Below are positions 52,921-64,000 of a stretch of 64,000 bases of DNA, piece by piece. The stretch's first letter is position 1, and each line of letters starts with the position of its first letter. The notes below the pieces were generated by a model that was not told the origin of the DNA, made no database searches, and saw nothing but the letters and a program-made list of their open reading frames with translations. The translations under genes and the position numbers were made by a program. This stretch comes from Alentia gelatinosa (lineage: Eukaryota; Annelida; Polychaeta; Phyllodocida; Polynoidae): assembly GCA_950022655.1 (NCBI GenBank), contig OX465580.1:93452797-93516796 (forward strand), read 5' to 3'.

Positions 52921-53000
52921 GAGGGCCCATGTGGTGCGGGTTAGGAGGGGAGACACCAGGAGGAGCAATGAACACCCCTGACCAAAGGTCATGGGTCACC
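52921..53000 (-). repeat. Orphan relative of the Ngaro A repeat
   Basis: Read on the minus strand, GGTGACCCATGACCTTTGG, then TCAGGGGTGTTCATTGC and TCCTGGTGTCTCCCCTCC align with A1 (GGTTGCCCATGGCCTATGG, TCAGGGGTGGTCATTGC) at roughly 80 % over the first 55 bases. The bases before it (CTGTTTCACTTG) also recall the end of B1 (TTGTTTCACTGG), hinting at a B-A junction. No RT or recombinase is recognisable nearby. Confidence 0.6.
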
Positions 53001-54640
53001 TTTAGTGCAGGTAATCGTCAAGTGAAACAGAGGATTTTAGGGCAAGATATTTTGTCCCAACATTAAGCAACGCAGCACCACCTGATGGCTATTTGGCTTA
53101 CCGATCAAATGTCACCAGGTGTAAAGCCTAGAGACCTAGACTAGCTAGGTGTAGACCTTAAGAACAAGGGAGTAAGAACTCAAACAATGATGTACTAGTT
53201 ACTACTATGAGTCAAGAACTTAACAGATTTTAGTGACAGATTCTTCAGCTTATATACAGACAGCAGGTGGCATCTTGCTACAGGGTGAGCTTGTTCATTC
53301 TATACTGTGATTGGCTGTTGAAACAACAGTCAATGAGGATCGACCAGTCTCGTTCCTGTCTGTCACACAATCCAGGAAGGCCACTCATGTCACTAACAAC
53401 TCAGGGGTCATGTCAGCATGTCCTGCACCCATGTGGCTAGATTGGTAATTAGAATGAGCAATAACGAGGGTAAACAAGTCTTTCACTACATGGCTGCCAT
53501 ATGGTCAACATCAAGACAGGGAGGAGCTGCTACAAAATGGTGACTGTTTAATGCAGTCATTTTAGTGGTAATAGATATGGACAATTTAGATGACTAATTC
53601 TCTATGCATAGAAAGCAATATAATTGGTCAAGACGATTTTCCCTTGACATTATTTGCACTTATATGAACCTCACTTCTCTTTTGTACTGAGAATATCTAC
53701 ATACAGGTCTAGTTTAAGGAGGGTTAAATACCATGCTTGTCTGTGTGTTGTATACCATTTCTACATATTTGACATTTCCTACAGGGCCAATAATCGGTGC
53801 ACCTGTTGCAATCTTCAGGTGGAAACAGTGTGTGTGTTTTGGGGTAAACAATTCTGTGCAAGGATTAGTACCACTAGCTACTGACTTTACGCCGTCCCCA
53901 AATTATTGGTGCACATTAGTATGTGAGCAGAACAGAACACTCCAAATTGATCACCTGAACACGCCGTTGGAAACTGCTGTCGAGCTTCGCATTCTGAGCG
54001 AGATATTTGTAATAACTGTCAGCAAATAAAAACAGCACCCGAGATTGTAACTCATCAGTGATCACAAGCTGACGGCTGCTTTATTTTCAGCTGAGGTCTG
54101 CTTTCCTACAGCTATTGCGGTTATTTTAAAAGGAAACTTGAACCATGCCTGGGCTCAGAACTTAAGGAGAGACTGTCTTTATGAAGTGCCTTGAAACGTG
54201 TCTGAAAATGCAAAGCTGAAGAACATTGATGGAGACATCTCAGAGGAAATCGACATTAAACGACGTACTGTAACATAAGAGGAGTGATCACTATGTATAG
54301 AGCTGAAAGTGCCTCGTGACTCATTTGATCCCTTGGAGCAGTCGAGCTTAGAACACGTTGAGCTGAACCGCAAAGGTGCCTCTAATTAAATGGATTTCAA
54401 ATTGACCCAATAAGTAAATGTCATGCCATGCCGTGGTCATATCTAAACTGATCGTGGCAATACGTGGCCCTGACTGGTACAAGGGAAGACATTCCTCTCA
54501 ATCATTCAACCAACCAATCAGCAGATTTAATGAAGCGAGACCAATCCTCATTTGTATCAGGATGAATTGTTCATGTGTAGAGAAATACAGGATACAAAAC
54601 TAATGGTTGAATATTCGAAAGTGGGAGAACAATCTGTTTG

Positions 54641-54642
<2 letters not shown>
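53001..54642. other. Unassigned sequence, possible regulatory end of an old retroelement
   Basis: Read on the minus strand, 53494-53065 begins TGTAGTGAAAGACTTG, holds ATTGGC/CCAAT-like and TATATAAGC (about 53255) boxes and ends before the A-repeat relative. This could be an LTR-like or promoter region, but no second copy exists in the window. Nothing else is supported. Confidence 0.3.

Positions 54643-54690
<48 letters not shown>
54643..54690. repeat. (TA)n microsatellite
   Basis: A pure TA run. Confidence 0.95.
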
Positions 54691-54693
<3 letters not shown>

Positions 54694-57249
54694 TTTTGGT
54701 TAGAGGCATTGAAAGAAAGAACGTCTAAGTTTCTATACTGCGACTGTACGTTATTCGCTGATTAGAATTTCATTCAAGTAAAGAAAAAAGTACTTCTTAA
54801 ATAACCACTTCTAGATGGTGAACTAAACTTCAAATATGATTACCGCTATTGACCTTCTGATGATTTGAGTGGAGACTAGGTTCTTCTCAGAACCATCGTG
54901 CCGCAGAGATATGATGACATCGACACGTGATTAGCATTTTTTTGTTTCGGTTATCTGCACCTGACTACCTCAACGTTGTGAGAAATCTCAAAAAGAACAA
55001 CAGAGGGCATTGGTAGAAGTCGGGGAATATTCCAACAGAAGGTCACGCTGGGAGTTACTCCAGTTACATTAAGGTTGAGTGAACTCTGTAAAGCCTTTCT
55101 AGTAATGGTATAAATAAAACATGCAGGTTTAAAAGTCTGACATGGTAATCCGATACGTAATGCATTTTAGACAAAGGACCCCGCCCATATTGCTGAAGTT
55201 GGTGCGAGTTGAGGTCTCTGTGGTGTATCACATCAAACAACTTGTATGTGACTGAGATTAGGGGAGTGGCTGGTACACTGGAAGAAGGTGTGGGTCTATG
55301 AATACGGCGCTGTTTGTTAAAAAACAGATAACAGGATTTTTGTTGCCGTAGTATGAAGACTTATAAGCTTATTTTGCTTTTATGTAGTGCATATCCTGTC
55401 AGTTCAATCTGTCTACGATCCCTTTATTTCCAAAAGCAGTTCTATCTGTCTATGATGGTATTTCTACTGTCATATCTTCCGTTTATGCTTCTATTTTGAT
55501 CGCTTTATATTATGATATTTTTTTTGTATTTGTAAGGGATGATCAAAGGGTCTTCTATGTATTTTCTGTTAGGTACGTAATCTGCCTTAAGGCATGGACG
55601 GCAGTGGGTATAACCGTCTTGTACAGAGACTGTAATGAACTAAGCAGGGAGATATGTCTTTGGTGATTTCTGGAAACAATTGTTGTCACTTTTGCTGTGC
55701 TCCGAAGAATAGATACTAATGAAATATGTCGCCGCTAGGAGGATGTTCAAATAGGGACTTCGTTTTCCGAGAAGCGAATGAAAAGTGGCTTACATATTCC
55801 CCATAAGCAGAGGTAATGAAGTCTCACTATGTGATGGCATTAAATCAATTATGAATGAATAGAACTGTAAATTAGAGTACAGAATCCATTGGCTGTCATT
55901 GGCTGCCTTGTGCTTTTTGTAATAAAACAGCCCCGCGTATGTGAGGTATTAGGGGTTATACGAAACCATTTTCAATCCATATGCCATATGAAATCGATGT
56001 TGTAGCGGTTCAGGTGATAATGCGAATAACTAACTCCTCTATAATCTATATATTTCCTATTCACCGTATCCTTTTCATTACCATCAAACAGCTTGATATA
56101 TCAGAACCATTGGTTAGCTGCGATTTAAGCGTTCTTTTTCAAAGACGTTACTCTCACTGGACCTCTGATTCGTTTTATGACCGATTGATAAGAATACCTG
56201 ATCTATTTTGTTCTCTATGGTTAGCTTCAACAGAAGTAGTCATGATGTATGTGCGCAAATCTTCAGTCAAATCCGGGGGTGCTTAACCAGGGATATTGAC
56301 AAACTAGTCCATTGTTTTGCTAAGTCGCCATTCCAGAAGATAGTGTATGGCAACTGCAATGATGGGAGGGAAGTCCAGCTATCATATGTTATGTTTAAAC
56401 TGTCTAAAGATAAATTAATTTCAGACTGCACCATTTTTAACAAAATATCATGAAGTAATACGATCCACGGACGAACCGTCATGGTATGAAGATTAGCGTA
56501 ATAAGTATTGCTAAAGGCCGTATTTTACGCTGCAATACGGCTATGCAATTGCCATGTGATCCGCTAGAATTCGAGAGCAATGGAAAGGCCCTCGGGTCGC
56601 TATTATGTAATCCGCATAGGTATCGTGAACGTGGAGCTTATAGTCAAAAATTACACAAAACCAGCAGCAATGGCCCTTGGGTATAGACATCAAATACTGC
56701 AAAATTAGTTTATACTCCTTTTTGGGTACAAGGTTTTAATTCGTAATCATATAGTGAGGAAAACGCGGCAGTTGTGTTCCTACCCCTATCGCTATCACGA
56801 CCACAGTGCTGTGAATTGGGTGTGTTGTTGCGTTCGATTCGCGCCCATTTTCTGATCGACCCTGTTTGGACGTGTCCCATTGGCTGAAGTCCTTTTTTCT
56901 AGTTTCCTGTTTTGGGATTTCATTTGGTTTTTTTTCCATTGTGGGTTTTTCTGAAGTTATTTGGAATTTTCATTCCATAGATAACTTCTGGTGGTAGAGG
57001 GTAATGAAATGAATATTTAGTTTTATAATTTAATTGTTTTTTGGAGAATTTGTTTTTTGGAGTGTTGATATTATCTAGTTTTACTTCTCAGGGTATTACA
57101 TTTTGTGGTAAAAATTCGTTATCATAGACAAATATCTTAATCGTTCAAATATCACGTTACCAGGCGATTATTTCAGAATGCATTTTGATTCCTATTCATA
57201 TACATGAATGATTATCAAAACATAATGGACATATCATAATGTAGGTAAA
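54691..57249. other. 2.5 kb without a recognisable gene
   Basis: Frames at 55981-56286 and 56208-56453 have no motifs and AT-driven composition. No repeats or RNA genes are seen. Confidence 0.35.
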
Positions 57250-57440
57250 CTGATTTAACCCTGAATGGTCCTAGTCCTATTACAATTAGATCTGTTCGAT
57301 CCCTCAAAAATCAGGTAGCTGGGTACACTAATGCGTCAGAATATGGCGGTGTATAGCAGTGAGTGTCAGAAGGTGAACATACCGAACATCCAATACAACA
57401 TCAACCATCTCCGATATCTCACGTCCAAAAGGTAGCATTG
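57250..57440 (+). repeat. Local direct duplication, copy 1
   Basis: Matches 57745-57920: AACCCTGAATGGTCCTAGT against AACCCTGTATGGTTCTAGT, GAACATCCAATACAA in both, and CCGATATCTCACGTCC against CCGATATCTCGCTTCC. The copies are about 490 bp apart. Confidence 0.7.
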
Positions 57441-57744
57441 TACGTATGTTCTCCAACACAAATGAAAGAACATCTAACAAAAAATAGAAAAAAAATAGAC
57501 ACGAAGGCTGCCTTGCACAATGGAAAGACAGGAATCTGATATGAGTGGGGGCACATTATATGGCCACACACTTTACAACCATACATTATACTTTCCATAC
57601 ATTATACTTTCCTTGAGTACAGGGTTGTAGTTCATATTTCTAGACACCCGTCCTATCCATTTAGATATCATATTTCACTCAGGAATACTTTTATGGCAAC
57701 ATAAATCTTTATTCCTACACCTGAATGATTAGCGTTAGGCATTA

Positions 57745-57920
57745 TTTCCTAACCCTGTATGGTTCTAGTGCTGCTATTGCCGCTATTGCTCAACATCAAA
57801 GCAAGTAATTGGGTGCACTAATGTGATAGTGTATGGCAATGAGTGTCGGTAGGTGAACTTATCGAACATCCAATACAAAAAGGCCAATTTCCGATATCTC
57901 GCTTCCAATAGGTGGCATTG
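57745..57920 (+). repeat. Local direct duplication, copy 2
   Basis: See copy 1. Divergence is appreciable, so the duplication is old. No open frame is kept between copies. Confidence 0.7.
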
Positions 57921-58195
57921 GATGTCAAGGACTCTGCATACATTCCCATCTTACCGCTGTGTTTAACCCACTGCCTGCATAAGAATAGATGATGGCAATT
58001 TGTTGGATAACGTGGACAGCTCCAGCACCCCTGCGTTGGTCCATTCTCAGAAGTGCGCACTGCAGTAAGTAGGGTACTAACGATATGGACCAGGTTTTGG
58101 AGGTCATTATGAGATGGCCCTGCATTGTCAGGGATCTCGCTATGTTGATATCTTCTCTTTGAGACATAATAGACAAGAATTAATCATCCCAAAGA

Positions 58196-58275
58196 GAAGC
58201 AATTGGGACTCGAACTGGGAACCCTCTGATCCACATTCCAGCGCACCCCCAACGATACTACGCTACGCTCTAGTG
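58196..58275 (-). repeat. tRNA-derived SINE head, minus strand
   Basis: The minus strand reads TAGCGTAGTATCGTTGGGGG, then TGCGCTGGAATGTGGATCAG, then AGGGTTCCCAGTTCGAGTCC. The B box GTTCGAGTCCC is perfect and the anticodon-arm region looks like a tRNA. The A-box region carries substitutions and stems are incomplete. Confidence 0.55.
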
Positions 58276-59820
58276 TTACATATTACCGAATAGCAATGAT
58301 TCTAAAATCAAGCTAAGTGGGAGGCCGCATAAATGGGGAAATATCAGTGTCTTGTTCTATAATTGCCTGTGTAATATTCCTGTAGCTCATATCAGATAGA
58401 ATAACTCATGTGTCGTTGTTATTGGACATTTTCTCTGAACACAAATACACCATGAAGCTCATCATTATCATTCATGTCAGCTTCAATGAAATACGATTCA
58501 CCATCCACATGGCAGAACTAAAAGCATGTGATGAATGTCTAAACTTTATTGACTGACTTGGAGCGGGGCTGACAATATTTCAGATTTGACAGCAGTTATC
58601 ACGTTCCCCGGATCATATAAGCTAAACGAAAACAGAAAAAAAGAAAAACTCTCATACTAAAACCAAACAGGTCATATCCACCTGTGCAGCGTTTTGGGAC
58701 CGAGGAACCTCTCCTCTCTTTATTTAGCGGACAAGGTCAGGGCAAACCGAAGAACTTGAAATGACATAGGATTGGAAGAGGATACTTCGTTCTTCGTCTC
58801 AGTTGCGGTACTCTTGCCACACGATATATTGTTTGCTTTGAGCAAACATATTACAGCCACAGTCTAAAATGCTACTTCTGCAACAAGTTCTTTATCATAT
58901 TCATATCTATGTAGCCTACATACATCTTATAAAACTATTTATTGAAACTCGACGTCGCGCTAGGGCTGGATTTATTAAACACCTGTGCACATTCTTAGTA
59001 TACTTACTGGCCTCTGCTCCTTATATCATAAAGATGATGTACGGCACTGTTGTACGGACCTGGGGCCCGTTTGATAATCTAGGTTCGCACATGAAGACAC
59101 TTTTCTTATACTCGTACAATTGTTATCTTTTAATGATATTTAAGTCTGTTGGGCAAGACAGTATTAGCTATTCATAATGTCGTTCATAAATATTGAATTA
59201 AGTTGACCAACATTGTCCCAGGGTCTCTATGGCATGCAGAAAAGGGTTTACATATACAATCCTGATTTACACAGTTTAAGGTGTATTATAAAGGAAAAAA
59301 ACAGACCAAGCATTGATTTGATAATTGCTACTCACTCACGAACACGAAAATACGCCCCTACCGCCTAACACCGCTTTGCAGGTTCGCGAGTTTGTAAAAA
59401 TTAACAGATAATCGTCAGTTTTCCGACTGTACTCACCTTTACCTACCTTTTTTATTTCTTCAAAAATTATCGATGTTTATACTGCCCGGCGGTCAGTTTT
59501 ATATTATTAACCATGTTCGAATATAAAGTAAGGTTAATAATTTGAATCAGTTAGACGTTTATATAATGATAAATTGAGTATGATATATATCCTTTGCTAT
59601 GAGCTGCTAGACGCTCAGAGGCATATTAATATTCATTCGGGTTGCAGTCGTGTATATAAGCATCATCCATTCTTCGGCTTGTATACACACTACAATTTCC
59701 TAACAAGACGTGTATGAAAATGCCCTTATTCAAGAGCCGTAGGCTTTTAGGCAACTACATTGTCACAAAATACTGTATACGATTGGACGTAATCTTCTGG
59801 TGTATCAAAAACATTAGGTG
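58276..59820. other. Unassigned AT-rich sequence
   Basis: The plus-strand frame at 58869-59177 has no motif. Nothing else is supported. Confidence 0.35.
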
Positions 59821-60023
59821 AGGCACGGCGTCCACTGAGCTACAAATCGTATACGATAGATCTTGCGATGCACCTAAAAGCCGATTATAATGCACGCCGA
59901 TATTCATAGTCTAGATGTTTGTGTAAGATAAAGAGGTTCCCGATTGTCTATGATTTTTGACATCATGTATCGTAGTGATTGGGAGGTCTTAAATTTCTAT
60001 CATAGTAGGTGCACGCCAGGTCT
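59821..60023. mobile_element. MITE, GGCGTCCACCTAC family, copy 3 (diverged, shortened)
   Basis: The left end AGGCACGGCGTCCACTGAGC and the minus-strand right end AGACCTGGCGTGCACCTACT match the family termini. The interior has the same GTCTACGATTTT-like and CACCGAT-like words but lacks part of the middle, giving about 203 bp. Confidence 0.65.
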
Positions 60024-60732
60024 AAAGTGTTCAGACAGGTTTCCTTTACGAGTGAGAATCGCGATATGACGATATTGCCGTTTACAATATGACCATCGCC
60101 CCCTGTCTGATGACTAAGTACATGTATCTTAAGAGGTTGTTCCATAAGGCTGAATTATATAAAGTTCTTATGCGATTATAGATGTTGATATAGAAGTAGA
60201 CTTCATACATCACAAACAACGTTAACATACATTAAACTCGCACCGGGCTGGTGTTTCATCCAAAGCGCTGAACGAATAGTGTATATTACACATGCCTATT
60301 TCACAATAATATAGTATACTTCATGCGATTTATAGAGTCCTGAATTACTCTTACGATACACAGAGTAATTGGAAGGCAATGGGAAAACAAGAGCTAGATA
60401 ATCCGGCCTAACTGTGAGAACTAGGGACATATTATAGGACACCGAGTGATGGCTAGTCCTGCCATCATGCTCCAGGAAATTGTACGAAAGTGTCACGGTA
60501 GTCAGGGTCGGCCATTGTTAGCAGTTGTTACAATCAATTGATAATTGTAAAATAAGGATAGACCCCTCTATGATAAGTCCCCCTTCATTGATAATTACAC
60601 CCATCAGCAGGTGTTTTGTTTTGCGTCGGGGGCATGATGGCCACCTCCATGACACAAAGGCCATCTGCCCTATCCTCTTGGGTAGTTTCTCCCTTATCTG
60701 ATCCCTTAACCTAAACTCACCCACTGCTTGCA
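60024..60732. other. Unassigned sequence
   Basis: No feature is supported. Confidence 0.4.
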
Positions 60733-60775
60733 ACATGGCTGTGACATAGCTGTGACATGGCTGTGACATGGCTAT
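60733..60775 (+). repeat. Short tandem repeat of ATGGCTGTGAC
   Basis: Four head-to-tail 11-bp units, ATGGCTGTGAC or ATAGCTGTGAC, the last one incomplete. Confidence 0.85.
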
Positions 60776-62109
60776 GAATCAAAGTTCCTGCATCATATCC
60801 TTTTCAGAATGTTGAGAAATTAGGATTCATAGACTGTCAGAGTATGAAACTAAATACCCCATCGTCGATGTGTCGCAATGTTGAAAAATTCTATGTCGTA
60901 GTATGTCATGAGCTCAGGGGGGTCCCAGCTCAATATAAATTGCCGTTATGGAGATAAAAGGGGTTGGTGTCTTCGGGTGCTTATACATCGGCAAACATCA
61001 GTAAGATGAACAAGCGATCCCGGTGAATAGCATCCTCACACAAATATGGATCCGAGACATTAATACTTCATAAGTAGTATATAGTAATAAGAATGTTATC
61101 GACTAATAAACCTTGCATATCCTTGTGATCTGGGAAATGAGTTATGGTGGAATGTTAGGCCAAGTTGTCTATATCTTTCTCATAGGAGTAGTTGTTTGGA
61201 ATATCTCCGAGGCGCTTGCTAAAACTTAAAGCGCAGATCGATGGTGGAATCTAAACTACCTTAATGTAACTTCCGCATTCCTCATTTTGTTAGGCGTCTG
61301 AGACTGCTAGATTTCAATTAATTGGGCGGAGGGATGTTTGGGAATATTCATTTACCCATTTTCTCCTGCTCATTACCCAATCTAATTGGTTTCATTTTAA
61401 CCTGTGCAGATTCCCATTGCAGAGTAGTCGGTAGAGTGGAGTGGCTTCATTGTGATAGAAAAATACCTGCGTTGATCGGTTACACTCCTTATGAGCCAAA
61501 GTGGTATTCGGATATCTAGTCGAGCAATTAGGTATTTGGTCCGTGGTAACTGTAACTACCAGGCATCTGGGCAGCTGAATATCTTTACCAGGGAGACACC
61601 GTTGGTTCTGTGGTATATAGAAATGTACGTACTTCAGGTTATCATCTTACTACATCAGTCATATTATTATATACCTATCACTCACCATACTGACTGGTGC
61701 TGGGAGGTTCATTAGGAACGAAAATATTGCACGATACTCCGTGTAGCTTTGTAAGTATATATATATATACCGATTGCGTGCTCTGTGCCTTCCTACAGCC
61801 TGCTTTGACCATACTACGGCGTGCTTTGAACAAATAAAACATTCTGATTGGCCGAGAGGCCGCAAGCATGGACCTGGGCGGAAAATTCAAAAATCGCGGA
61901 CCCCTTCACTTTACGAGTTCCGAGGTTTCTAGCAATTGCCCTGGAACAATTTATGGTGCAAATTTACCGAATATCAAGGTATATAACATAGGGCATGCAC
62001 ACGATACCGTTTAAATAGCTTAAATACGCTATATCGACCGATATCAACACGGACACTCGCCGAGCGGGCAACATACAGATGTCAACAAGGAAGACCACGT
62101 TAGTGTCAC
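60776..62109. other. Unassigned sequence
   Basis: No gene is supported. A short (TA)n run lies near 61758. Confidence 0.4.
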
Positions 62110-62460
62110 CTCATTATCGAGGTTTCCTTATAGGCCCTATTGAGGTACCCCAGAATTCAGTCTATTCACAAGTTCCGGTTTTCGCTGCTTACCGACGTTG
62201 TATGGTGAAAGACCCTTTACCCGTAACCCAGAATTTACGAGTTTAACGGTTTTCAGAAATCTTCAAATTGAAATTCCGATGCCAGAAATGGAAATTTCAG
62301 CTATTTCTACATGGAAATCCGATATTATATTCAGTTTCTCCAATTGTAAATCAGAAAACTGTGGTTCATGTTGTTGTAGTGTGGCTAGTCAATCGGGAGC
62401 GGAACTTTGCCTTACCCGGGACAATAATAGGGAGTTTAATAACCTCTGGAGGCTCTATGC
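62110..62460 (+). repeat. 300-bp dispersed repeat, copy 3
   Basis: High similarity to 13790-14140 in the same orientation (CACAAGTTCCGG, TCAGAAATCTTCAAATTGAA, GGAGCGGAACTTT, CCTTACCCGGGAC). A more diverged copy is at 14950-15285. Confidence 0.75.
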
Positions 62461-63453
62461 TTTGGGAAATCTCAATAATGATGTCACATGCTAAATCTAT
62501 TGATATCAAACGGCGAGTGAGGTTTTCAATTGGACACGCGTATTTAAGCTATCTAAATTGTATCGTGTGCATGCCTCAAGTTAGATACCATGATATTTTC
62601 TGAATACGCACCGGGCCGTTTGTAAACCATCTGCAAATAAGTGAATCGAGGGAAGCTAAACCGCCTCCGACTGACAGTAGTGCTAACATACACGCTTACA
62701 CAGTCTGCCATATAAGGGCATATCCGGTAGTGATTCAGAACGAGGTCAGGCACGATAGAGATGAAACAAACGCTTGTGCGGGCACTTCGATGTGGGAGAG
62801 CTCATAGATTATTTCAAGTCTAGGTTGCTGTAGTGCTGGTAAATTTCTTCCAATTATGTTAAACATAGTAGAATATGACTGTAAGGATGGGAATATGATG
62901 AAAAATGAAGATGTTGTTTCATAAACGGATCATATGCAGGGGTGTCGTTATCTGGATTTCCCAAAGCGTAGGGAAACCGCCATAATGACGTCACACTAAT
63001 GCGATCTATTCATACTAGTCGGCATGACTTGGTGGCAAGTGTTGTTTCCAATCGGATAAGCATATCTAAACGGAGCCATAAAAACGGTATTGCGTGAACG
63101 CCCCACGTTAGATACCTCAATATTTGATAAATACGCACGATAATTCGTTCAAGGGCATTTGCTAGACGCCTCGAAACTCACGAAGTGAGACACTACGAAC
63201 CAAGGCTCCCTGGTAACAACAGGGCCAGATATTACCCATTGCACATGCGCGAAAATATGCAAATAACCGTCACTCTCCAAACCGTAGTCTCTGTAGCTAA
63301 CGTGAAGCTTGAGCGAACCTAACCCATTCTAGGAGAGTGTATCGGACTTCCGATTACTCTTGTAATGTACTTCCGGCACTGGGTTAGACTGACAGTGCCA
63401 ACGGAGTCAAGTTAAGGTCAGTTTTGGCGGATTATAACCTTATAATCTAAGGT
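62461..63453. other. Unassigned sequence with a short internal duplication
   Basis: About 40 bp are repeated: AAGTTAGATACCATGATATT (62578) against ACGTTAGATACCTCAATATT (63105), both followed by AATACGCAC. No gene is seen. Confidence 0.4.
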
Positions 63454-63580
63454 ATATAATAATAAAAAAACATAGTGATGACGCCAATAAGGTGATACTT
63501 ATTCTCTGAGTCAGCGATAAATCGTCGACACCTCGAATAGGTATCGCCGTATTGACATTATCACTATGTTTTTATATAGT
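63454..63580. repeat. Foldback element (palindromic MITE)
   Basis: AAAAACATAGTGATGACGCC (left arm) pairs with GGTATCGCCG..TTGACATTATCACTATGTTTTT (right arm) with small interruptions, over about 45 bp each side of a short loop near 63515-63535. Confidence 0.75.
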
Positions 63581-64000
63581 ACTTATGGAAGTTGGTGTAC
63601 TGCCATTCGGCCCCACCTCATATAAAATTATATGATATTTTGTCCTGTTAAAGGACAAGCATTTCAGAGAATACAGGAAATATTATAAGGATGACCCCAA
63701 GACTAAATTACACTATATTAGATTAAATATACAATTTGCATTATGAATGCTATGTAAATCTCACATTATCAAATTAACACTGCATTCATTGAGATGTAAT
63801 TTGTTTAGTAAACTATATTTGTATAAATTTACTTCCCTCCCCCTGGTACCTTCTAAACTCAATGACCAGACTTTGACGTGCCAGTTGATGAATTGCTTAA
63901 ATCTTTAATGATGAGTTTACCAATAACTGTTGGATGTGTTGGTTTTGCATTGGTATTCTGCCCTTACTTTTGATTCTTGTCAATATCAAAAATTAATTTC
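63581..64000. other. Unassigned AT-rich sequence to the window end
   Basis: No feature is supported. Confidence 0.4.

Noticed and set aside
53065..53494. LTR of an LTR retrotransposon on the minus strand
   Set aside because: It starts with TG and has CCAAT/TATA-like boxes, but there is no second copy, no primer site that I can identify and no gag-pol.

Overview
This is animal genomic DNA, most likely from a marine invertebrate. It is AT-rich (visibly about 60 % or more), has spliced coding exons, (TA)n microsatellites, minisatellites and short inverted-repeat transposons, and has no bacterial operon structure. The species cannot be named from the sequence alone. Almost everything recognisable is mobile DNA or its debris. 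Only one short exon looks like an ordinary host gene, and one further open frame is of unknown origin.

Region by region. 0-8.5 kb: a short inverted-repeat element (2444-2752), a decayed tyrosine-recombinase (YR) fragment near 3.5-3.9 kb, two LINE reverse-transcriptase fragments (4.85-4.99 kb, plus strand; 6.8-7.8 kb, minus strand) and two minisatellites (5.3 and 7.8-8.5 kb). 8.9-10.6 kb: a composite element (E1) bounded by inverted termini and C-rich tandem arrays. 10.8-16.5 kb: miniature inverted-repeat elements (MITEs), a long palindrome, two copies of a 300-bp dispersed repeat and the 3' end of an L1-like LINE.

17.5-22.7 kb: the best preserved object, a 5.18-kb YR retrotransposon of the Ngaro/PAT type. 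Its order is A1 repeat, gag, reverse transcriptase-RNase H, tyrosine recombinase, B1, A2, B2. The split direct repeats are almost identical. The RT frame is broken by a stop codon and carries Asn at the motif A aspartate position. The recombinase keeps all its catalytic residues.

23-26.6 kb: a second, far more decayed YR-type element (E2). Its RT resembles that of DIRS-like elements and its right end matches E1, so E1 looks like an internally deleted relative. 28.6-30.8 kb: a multi-exon, broken DUF3504 (Crypton-derived) recombinase gene, with introns kept and the catalytic arginine region missing.

30.8-64 kb: mostly unassigned AT-rich DNA. It holds more MITEs (copies at 47.8 and 59.8 kb of the family first seen at 10.8 kb), back-to-back repeats at 46.5-47.5 kb, several palindromes, tRNA-like SINE heads at 52.0 and 58.2 kb, a third copy of the 300-bp repeat at 62.1 kb, and an isolated minus-strand relative of the A repeat at 52.9 kb. 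The likely host coding exon, 36831-36969, encodes a signal peptide, has a TATA-like box and a GC-rich upstream region, and ends at a consensus splice donor.

The unifying theme is tyrosine recombinases: at least four independent YR-bearing sequences plus one orphan YR-element repeat lie in 64 kb. All assignments are from reading the sequence. No database search was possible.
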